The translations under genes and the position numbers were made by a program. Shown here one piece after another: positions 8,037 through 13,373 of a stretch of DNA of 13,373 bases. Each line of letters opens with the position of its first letter. Position 1 is the first letter of the stretch. Below the pieces are notes generated by a model that saw only the letters and a program-made list of their open reading frames with translations, made no database searches and had not been told where the DNA came from. This stretch comes from an uncultured Phycisphaerales bacterium (GTDB taxonomy: Bacteria > Planctomycetota > Phycisphaerae > Sedimentisphaerales > Anaerobacaceae): the NCBI GenBank assembly GCA_937927975.1, contig CALEZT010000113.1, forward strand, positions 1-13,373. Direction: 5' to 3'.

Positions 8037-10739
8037 TCAGTAGATTTCATATTGCAGGGGCTGATCGGATTGTTGCTTGACCCAGATGATCATGGTTTGC
8101 GTGCCATCGGTATCTCTGATGATTCCTTGCCTGAAACTCGGGCCGGGAACCTGTGCCTTTCCGTCGATTGCGAGGTGAGCTGAAGACTGCCCGCCCCACG
8201 CGGTAATGACGAAGCAAGGATTCAGAACGGGGGTATCCTCTGAACCGTTCAGGCGGAAGGACAGCCGGTCCGATTCCCTCTTCATCGGATACGCTCTCTG
8301 TCTCTTGTCGTATCCGGTGCCCTGGCAGCCGCTCAAATCCGTGATGGCCGCGGGCGAATTCCAGGAACGGTTCAAGGTCCTCAGTCCGGCGGCGGGAAGG
8401 TCTGTCATCCCGTAGATATTATATGCCTCCATTCGGCCATCTTCCAGACGATGGTGCAAGCCGTTGAGTGTGCCCAGGCAGGAACTGCTGGTCCGGTCTC
8501 TGCCGGTCGCGACGGTGCCGTCGCTCGGCAGCAGACCGACCGGATAATGGTTCCAGGCGTTATAGCGTGTGAATCCGGGAGCGAGCCTCATGGATTCCCA
8601 TTGGCTGTACGGGACCCAGTGCGAACCGGTCTGACCGATATTGAAATGCTTGTACTCGGACCTGAGATTCATATACACGAGGTTCTTCTCGCCGGAGATC
8701 GGCGGGCCCTTGCGGAACGTCGGACCCACCGAGTAGTTCCACAACTCGGTTTGTCCCTCCATGTTGGAGAGGGTGATCGAATCGTAGGGAACGTTGTCTT
8801 CAGGCCGAGTCCCCGGCGGATTGAGCAATTCATTCTGCTGGGTCTGCGTGTCCGGGAAGTCGGCCAGTCGCCCGCTCACCTGGTACCGGACGGATACGGC
8901 ATCGGGATAGATGTACCAGTACTCGTCTGTCCACAGTCCCCATCCGGCTTTGTCCAGTTGCAGCCACTCATAGCTGATGCTCACGCTCGCATTACGCCAG
9001 TGCACGACCACCCTGGCATCGGTATTCTCGATCAGTCGCACGTGTGAATACCGACACATCTTATCCGACATGTGTTCGAAACACTGGTTGGTGTAGTTCT
9101 CCGGTCCCTGGTCGTTGACCCAGATGCCCTTTGGGCCCGGTTGCGTGACCAGGCTCGGAAGGTAGTTCGTTCCCCGCCAGAAGACGAACCGGTTGGGTCG
9201 ATCGTCAAAGGAGACGACGATGTCCGCGTGGTCCCCCACTCGCCATAGGCCGTCCCATTCCGGACTGAATCGCAGCTTCGTATACGCCGCTCCGAATCCT
9301 CCGGTCTCCGGGGGTCCCGCGGGCAATACCCAATAGTGCAGGGGCGTCAGGATCTCGGGCTTGAAGACCTCGTAGTCCGCGCGGACTTGCGATGAATTCA
9401 AGGCCCGGTCGAAGATCCGGACCTCGTCGATGAGCCCGCTGAAGACCATGTTGGAGCGAAAGGCCTTTGTGATATTCCGCTCAAAAGCCCAGGGATGGCT
9501 CTTCTCATGAGCCATGCCAATGTAGAGGTCCAGATCCCGGGCGTCCTGGATGGGTCCCGTCGCCGGTTGGGAACCTGCCAGGACTCCGTCGAGGTAGATC
9601 GAGAAGCCCTTGGCTCTTTCATATACCCCGGCCACGAAGGTCCATTTCAGCAGGTCCACCGTCCTGGTCGTAACCAGCCCTTGCCACTCTCCGTCCACAT
9701 GCGCGTGCAGACCAATCTGGCCCAGGTGATTGATCGCCAGACGGTATCCGGCCTGCTTGTCCTGGTCATGATCGACGATCCCCGACCAGTTCCAGGAATA
9801 CTCCTGAGGCGCGATCCAGGCTTGGATCGTGAAATCGCCACGAATGTCCGGCAGTTCGCGGGCAGGCAAGGTCACCTTGTTGGTGTATCCATCAAACGAC
9901 AAGCACGTTCCGGATACACCCTTTCTCCAGTAGCTGTCCACGCCGCCGATGGCACACCTGTATCCCTTGACGCTCTCCTGGGCGAAGTCGTGATTGACGT
10001 CCAGTCCTTCGTCGAATCGCATCCATACCGCAGGAGACTCGACTCCGCCCTTGACCAGGGGAGCCCCCGGAACCGCCTCTCCCGGCAGATCCTGCCGTCG
10101 GGCCGGCACAGTTTTCTTCACGAGAATGCCTGAACCGGTCAACTCCAGCTCCTGCGTGATCTCGTTCAAGGGATCGTTCCAGTCATCCAGCCGATAGCAG
10201 CCCATCCTCGCTTTCCTCGTAACCTGTCCTGCGGCGGTGATTGTGAAATACTCCTCCGCGTAGTCGGCAAAATAGCGACCCATATCGCCCTGATAGCTCT
10301 TGCGGAAATCGGTGAAGTGCGCACTGTTCAGATCGGGAGCATACCTCCAGTGGACAACGACCCTGTCAGGGGAATTCTCAATCAGGCGAACGTAGGAGCA
10401 CTTGTTGGTCTTGTCGGGCCTTTCCGCGGGTCCGTCGCCGCTTACGGGCAGTATTCGGTCTGCGAAGTACTTCGTTTGGGAAGGTTGCCAGTAGGGCACG
10501 TAGCCGTATTCACGACTGAACACGAATGTCCCCGCCGTTCCCACACGGACAACCAGGTCGGCGTACTTGCCCGTGTTGCCGCGATCGTCGTAATCCAGAC
10601 GTGTATAATAGGCATAGAAATCGGAGACCTGCGCCGGAGCAGAAAGAGCCATAACCAAGGACAGGGCGGTTGCCACGCGATAAGACAACAGGCCGAACGC
10701 CGCCTTCTCGCCGGACCTGTCGTATCGGCATATCTTCAC
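8037..10739 (-). CDS. LamG protein C: secreted protein with LamG domain between two homologous modules (900 aa)
   Basis: The GTG start at 10739 has AAGGGAG 7 nt upstream. The N-terminus is a short charged stretch followed by RVATALSLVMALSAPAQ, a signal peptide with likely cleavage at about 35-39. Module 1 (about 40-205) has YADLVVRV, FVFSRE (72-77), RLIENSPDRVVVHWR (118-132) and EEYFTITAAG. LamG spans about 236-458 (GVSGTCLSFDGY, WTFVAGVYE, FSGLIDEVRIFDRAL). Module 2 (about 480-620) has HADIVVSFD, FVFWRG (518-523), FEHMSDK, RLIENTDARVVVHWR (568-582) and DEYWYIYPD. The C-terminal region has GTRPEDN, WNHYPVGLLPSDG (729-741), Cys842 and FRQGIIRDTDGTQTMIIW. It is the most divergent of the three paralogues, lies 28 bp downstream of the pseudopilin gene and is probably co-transcribed with it. 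Glycan binding is likely from LamG; enzymatic activity is neither shown nor excluded. Confidence 0.9.
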   Translation of the reverse strand: MKICRYDRSGEKAAFGLLSYRVATALSLVMALSAPAQVSDFYAYYTRLDYDDRGNTGKYADLVVRVGTAGTFVFSREYGYVPYWQPSQTKYFADRILPVSGDGPAERPDKTNKCSYVRLIENSPDRVVVHWRYAPDLNSAHFTDFRKSYQGDMGRYFADYAEEYFTITAAGQVTRKARMGCYRLDDWNDPLNEITQELELTGSGILVKKTVPARRQDLPGEAVPGAPLVKGGVESPAVWMRFDEGLDVNHDFAQESVKGYRCAIGGVDSYWRKGVSGTCLSFDGYTNKVTLPARELPDIRGDFTIQAWIAPQEYSWNWSGIVDHDQDKQAGYRLAINHLGQIGLHAHVDGEWQGLVTTRTVDLLKWTFVAGVYERAKGFSIYLDGVLAGSQPATGPIQDARDLDLYIGMAHEKSHPWAFERNITKAFRSNMVFSGLIDEVRIFDRALNSSQVRADYEVFKPEILTPLHYWVLPAGPPETGGFGAAYTKLRFSPEWDGLWRVGDHADIVVSFDDRPNRFVFWRGTNYLPSLVTQPGPKGIWVNDQGPENYTNQCFEHMSDKMCRYSHVRLIENTDARVVVHWRNASVSISYEWLQLDKAGWGLWTDEYWYIYPDAVSVRYQVSGRLADFPDTQTQQNELLNPPGTRPEDNVPYDSITLSNMEGQTELWNYSVGPTFRKGPPISGEKNLVYMNLRSEYKHFNIGQTGSHWVPYSQWESMRLAPGFTRYNAWNHYPVGLLPSDGTVATGRDRTSSSCLGTLNGLHHRLEDGRMEAYNIYGMTDLPAAGLRTLNRSWNSPAAITDLSGCQGTGYDKRQRAYPMKRESDRLSFRLNGSEDTPVLNPCFVITAWGGQSSAHLAIDGKAQVPGPSFRQGIIRDTDGTQTMIIWVKQQSDQPLQYEIY

Positions 10740-10767
10740 AGCAGACTCCCTTCAATAAGACGTCGAA

Positions 10768-11664
10768 TTACGGCAAGATGAACCACATCTTCTCATTTGC
10801 AGAAACGTCCTCACTGCCTCCATCGGTGTTCGGCGAGCCGATGAATTGAAATACGGTTTCCTTCCTGCGATAGGCCGCACTGCCGTCCACAAAAGAGACA
10901 TTCGCCCCTTCGCTGTGCCGGTAGGACGTTAGCCGGATCTTGTCCGGGTGTTCATAAATCTCACCGACTCGATCCCAGTAGATGACGTAGTTCGCCCTGG
11001 GCATATCCACGACACAGTCCGAGCTGTCGATGAAGATGATCTTCTGCGACGGCTGTTTGATCTTCAACTGAGGCAAACCCTTGCCACGATAAACCTCGGC
11101 GTCATAGCCTCGCGTGGCATCCTGGACGTTGTAGCCGTACGTCGTTCGAATCTCCCAACGCGTAGCGCCGCCGATCTGGCGCGCCCAGTACGCGTCCTTG
11201 TCGATTATGCAGCTCGGACACCGCAGCTTCTTCGGGAGGGCATAGTTCCCCGTGGCGCTGGTCCCAGCGGATATGACGGGGAAATCGAGGGTGTTTTTTG
11301 CCGTGGCATTCAGGGCCGCTATGTAGGCCGGGATATTGCACCATAGCAGGGACTGCGTCGAGCCGTTGTTCAAAGTGAAACGCTGCGTCGGATCTACGAA
11401 CGGAACGAGCCGGTTATCGCAGTCCGCCGCGTACAGCACGTTCGCGAACCCCAGGGTCCTGATATTGCTCAGGCAAGCTACCTTCCTGGCGCTTTCCCGG
11501 GCCCGGCTCAGGGTCGGCATCAGAATCCCCATCAGAATCGCGATGATGGCGATCACGACAAGCAGCTCGATGAGGGTGAACCCGAGTCGTCTGATGACAG
11601 CGACGCTCATCGCCCGTGGAGCGAGTCCTTCCACCGGTGTACGCCTCTGTTGCGCCTTCATCAT
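10768..11664 (-). CDS. Type II secretion-like prepilin with H-X9-DG C-terminal motif (298 aa)
   Basis: The N-terminal class III signal is clear: [20 protein letters not shown], with cleavage by prepilin peptidase expected between G28 and F29 and the conserved Glu at +5 (E33). The long hydrophobic helix is followed by a typical [15 protein letters not shown] heptad region. Near the C-terminus H250, nine residues, then D260-G261 form the H-X9-DG signature known from prepilin-like proteins of Planctomycetes, Lentisphaerae and Verrucomicrobia. AAGGAGG stands 4 nt from the first ATG (11664) and 7 nt from the second (11661), so the second may be the real start. A later ATG (residue 19) lies closer to the helix. 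These proteins are thought to form short pseudopili or surface fibres. Here the gene heads the cluster, 28 bp before LamG protein C, suggesting a shared transcript and a link to export or surface display. Confidence 0.92.
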   Translation of the reverse strand: MMKAQQRRTPVEGLAPRAMSVAVIRRLGFTLIELLVVIAIIAILMGILMPTLSRARESARKVACLSNIRTLGFANVLYAADCDNRLVPFVDPTQRFTLNNGSTQSLLWCNIPAYIAALNATAKNTLDFPVISAGTSATGNYALPKKLRCPSCIIDKDAYWARQIGGATRWEIRTTYGYNVQDATRGYDAEVYRGKGLPQLKIKQPSQKIIFIDSSDCVVDMPRANYVIYWDRVGEIYEHPDKIRLTSYRHSEGANVSFVDGSAAYRRKETVFQFIGSPNTDGGSEDVSANEKMWFILP

Positions 11665-11835
11665 TCAGCCTCCTTATCGGTATCAACCGCATCAGGTCTG
11701 ATCCTTCCCCAGAGTTCTTTCGCTGTTTCGGCGAGCCGACGCGAAAGACCCGCCGTCGCCACACCATCGAAGTTCATGCATTCCCATGCGACGGCCGTAT
11801 CGGACAGAGCGAGAACCTGTGCATCGCTGCGATAC

Positions 11836-11863
11836 ATACTACCAGTTATGCTATTGTGTACAA
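11836..11863 (-). promoter_or_regulatory. Candidate promoter for the pseudopilin-LamG cluster
   Basis: On the minus strand TTGTAC (11863-11858) and TAGTAT (11841-11836) are spaced by 16 bp, about 170 bp before the pseudopilin start. Both boxes are imperfect. The -35 overlaps a TTGT-GT-ACAA inverted repeat. The rest of 11665-11894 has no gene I can support. Confidence 0.35.
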
Positions 11864-11894
11864 AAGAAATAATGGACATTGTGGGGGTGGGGCC

Positions 11895-12243
11895 CAGGGC
11901 CAGCGCACCTTCAGGTAAATTGTGCTGGCGCGGTAAGGGGTTTTCGCGGAGAATCGTTTCGTGTGACATGCTTTTACATGAGAGGATTCTCTATGCTGGT
12001 GATGGGTGCTCCGGATACGGTCAACCTGCTGCGGTTCTTCGATGATCTTCCCGACCCTCGGTCGAACGTCAATCGGCTTCATCAAGCAACATCCAGGCAA
12101 GCAAAGCAACATCATGAAGCGCCGCATGGCGGGCTGGAGTCCCGACTTCCTGATGCAAGTCCTTACCGGAAAAGGAACTCAGGGTACGCTGGCCATGGAC
12201 CAACACCATCGAAAGAAGCCTCTCCATTGAAACTCTTGCCCTG
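11895..12243 (+). mobile_element. Internally deleted ISAs1-family insertion sequence, 349 bp
   Basis: The outer ends both read CAGGGC inward (11895-11900, and 12243-12238 on the other strand), with partial similarity beyond (AG-x-G, then TTCA with a small gap), as expected for short imperfect terminal repeats. Between them lie only the two extremities of a transposase gene. No target-site duplication is visible in the flanks (GTGGGGCC on the left, TAACGAGA on the right), so the flanks have changed or the ends are slightly misplaced. With most of the transposase lost it cannot move alone, but intact ends could be mobilised by a full-length relative. Confidence 0.65.
11993..12230 (+). pseudogene. 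ISAs1-family transposase remnant (N-terminus joined to C-terminus)
   Basis: The ATG at 11993 follows AGAGG at 7 nt and opens with a stretch containing NLLRFFDDLPDPRSNVNRLH, the N-terminal signature of ISAs1 transposases (F-x-D-L-P-D-P-R). Around 12075-12086 the coding signal jumps to another frame with FIKQHPGKQSN, then MKRRMAGWSPDFLMQVLTG, which matches the family's C-terminal end, and stops at 12228-12230. About 300 central residues, including the whole DDE catalytic core, are missing, so the product is inactive. The join lies at a CTTCATC stretch and changes frame. Confidence 0.72.
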
Positions 12244-12279
12244 TAACGAGACGGGGGGCGGTGGAGTCGCCATCGTCTT

Positions 12280-12313
12280 GCGGGGTCTGACCGGAAGACC
12301 CTGCGGAGCAGGG
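12280..12313 (+). other. Two overlapping, mutually exclusive hairpins
   Basis: GCGGGGTCT (12280-12288) can pair with AGACCCTGC (12296-12304, one G-U). The 3' half of that stem is also the 5' arm of a perfect CCCTGC-GGA-GCAGGG hairpin (12299-12313). Such a choice of structures resembles an attenuator, but there is no T-run and no clear gene upstream in the same direction. It lies between the IS end and a candidate promoter. Confidence 0.25.
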
Positions 12314-12324
12314 ATCGAATTCTC

Positions 12325-12353
12325 TTGTAGACAATATCACAAAATGCTATGAT
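12325..12353 (+). promoter_or_regulatory. Candidate sigma-70-like promoter (TTGTAG, 17 bp, TATGAT)
   Basis: TTGTAG at 12325-12330 and TATGAT at 12348-12353 have the ideal 17-bp spacing in an AT-rich patch. It points towards the acetylesterase fragment and the glycoside-hydrolase-like gene, whose start is about 370 bp downstream. Confidence 0.45.
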
Positions 12354-12403
12354 CTGACGGCTGGGGCTGCGACCGACGAAGACGGAGTCTGCGCGAGCGG
12401 AGC

Positions 12404-12562
12404 ATGCGACGAAGACTGACGGCAGGCTATGGGTCCATGTGGGGGCTGGACCCCACCAAGCCCAGCGACAAAATCGGCCCGGAGTTCACCTTCGGCCTCA
12501 CGATGGATGCGGCGTTGGATGAACCCGTGCTCATCATCAAGGCGGCGTCCCGGCGTCTCTGA
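12404..12562 (+). pseudogene. Fragment of a SASA-type (sialate O-acetylesterase-like, CE6/DUF303) gene
   Basis: The 52-codon frame encodes LTAGYGSMWG, then KIGPEFTFGLTMDAALDEP and VLIIK, which matches the central K-(I/L)-G-P-E-x-x-F-G...E-P-(V/I)-L-(L/I)-I-K block of secreted SASA-domain acetylesterases. In the family this is followed by T-A-W-G-G-K-S. Here it becomes AASRRL and a TGA at 12560-12562. The N-terminal catalytic block (G-Q-S-N) is not found upstream; the frame is open only back to about 12353. The C-terminal half is also missing. The enzyme family removes acetyl groups from sugars such as xylan or sialic acid. I treat this as a dead internal fragment. The stretch 12563-12724 shows nothing recognisable. 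Confidence 0.6.
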
Positions 12563-12724
12563 CAGCTCATCACAAGGTTGCATTCATGAAGATGATCATC
12601 CGAACGAGCAACCGACACGGAAGAGCGGTTCGCGCAGCATGGAAGCGGGCTATATTCCCATCGCGACCCATCAGGAATTGGCGGGTGCGGCAAGTCGTCC
12701 AAACGATCAAGGAAAGGTACGATA

Positions 12725-13373
12725 ATGAAACGCAAGACAACCAAGCGGCTCGGCTACCTCACGAACAGCAAGCCCCAAACTCACTTGAAACCGAAACTCG
12801 CTCTTCTGCTGTTCTGTCTTCACCTCGGCTTCGGAGTAAATTGTCACGCGGCGTCAGAGCCGGCAAATGCCCCGCCCGCCGAGCAAGGACGCCCCGCCAT
12901 TGTGCCTGGAGCCACCGAGTTAAGCCCGTCGCGCTCCCAGTATTTCTCGTGGATCAACAACCGCAACGAAGGCTCCACCGAGGCGCAGACTCTGGTCAAC
13001 CTGGAGTTCTTCAAGTGGCTCCATGATGAGTATGGGATGCAGCTCGACATCTACGCCTTTGACGCGGGCAACATTGATGGCCCGCAATACTACGGCCGCA
13101 TGGACAGCGACAAGTTCAAGGCGCAGTTCCCGCGCGGCTTCGCGCCCATCTACGAACTCGCGAAAAGCTTTGGCTGCCGCCTCGGCGTGTGGCTCGGCCC
13201 GGATGGATTTGGCGACACGCCGGCCGAGGAACAGGCGCGCATCAGAATGCTGGTTGGCTTGTGCCGCGATTACAGCTTTGCCCTGTTCAAGATGGATGCG
13301 GTGTGCGGCCAGTTGCGACCGGAAAAGCAAGAGGCCTTCGCACGCCTTATGACCGAGTGCCGGGAATACAGCC
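12725..13373 (+). CDS. Secreted TIM-barrel glycoside-hydrolase-like protein, 5' part (alpha-galactosidase-like, clan GH-D?)
   Basis: The ATG at 12725 follows an AAGGAAAGG tract (AAGG ending 7 nt upstream), and the frame runs open to the window edge (216 complete codons), so the gene is partial at its 3' end. A long, basic N-terminus leads to a hydrophobic segment (LALLLFCLHLGFGV, residues 25-38) with likely cleavage near 42, so it is exported. From about residue 67 (SPSRSQYFSWINNRNEG) it is globular. LDIYAFDAG (107-115), CRLGVWLGPDGFGD (151-164) and FALFKMD (185-191) line up with successive beta-strands of clan GH-D enzymes (GH27/GH36), where a K-x-D motif carries the nucleophile. On that reading D191 would be the nucleophile. 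Similar proteins of unknown specificity occur in Bacteroidetes and planctomycetes, to my recollection. The general acid would lie beyond the window. Substrate is not inferable from what is visible. Confidence 0.75.
   Translation, partial: MKRKTTKRLGYLTNSKPQTHLKPKLALLLFCLHLGFGVNCHAASEPANAPPAEQGRPAIVPGATELSPSRSQYFSWINNRNEGSTEAQTLVNLEFFKWLHDEYGMQLDIYAFDAGNIDGPQYYGRMDSDKFKAQFPRGFAPIYELAKSFGCRLGVWLGPDGFGDTPAEEQARIRMLVGLCRDYSFALFKMDAVCGQLRPEKQEAFARLMTECREYS

Noticed and set aside
12586..13026. Plus-strand frame of 146 codons starting at 12586
   Set aside because: From 12725 it runs in a different frame inside the glycoside-hydrolase-like gene, whose frame has a signal peptide and recognisable motifs.

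Overview
The window looks like an accessory carbohydrate-utilisation region from a bacterium of the PVC superphylum, most likely a planctomycete. The indications are GC-rich DNA, a prepilin-like protein with the H-X9-DG C-terminal signature, a uroporphyrinogen-decarboxylase-like protein of the enlarged family common in that group, a DUF1593-type fragment, and several large secreted LamG proteins. This assignment is inferred from gene families; there is no rRNA or other marker gene.

Minus strand, read from right to left (about 11.67 kb down to 0.23 kb): a pseudopilin (11664-10768), LamG protein C (10739-8037), a URO-D family protein (7955-6747), an N-terminal remnant of a GRP/RhaT-type sugar permease (6622-6452), LamG protein B (6471-3685), LamG protein A (3636-970) and the frameshifted C-terminal end of a DUF1593 gene (911-227). 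Gaps are short (28, 81 and 48 bp) except the 275 bp that holds the permease remnant, so most of this could be one transcript.

Plus strand, right-hand side: a 349-bp internally deleted ISAs1-family element (11895-12243), a fragment of a SASA-type (sialate O-acetylesterase) gene (12404-12562), and from 12725 to the window edge the intact N-terminal part of a secreted TIM-barrel glycoside-hydrolase-like protein.

The most distinctive content is the trio of 888-, 928- and 900-residue secreted proteins. Each has a LamG jelly-roll sandwiched between two copies of the same uncharacterised beta-rich module, followed by a conserved C-terminal region with a W-N-H-(W/Y)-P-V...P-S-D-G motif. Their chemistry is not recognisable to me. 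Together with the pseudopilin and the flanking glycan genes they suggest a surface or periplasmic glycan-handling set. Four broken genes in 13 kb show that the locus has been repeatedly rearranged.
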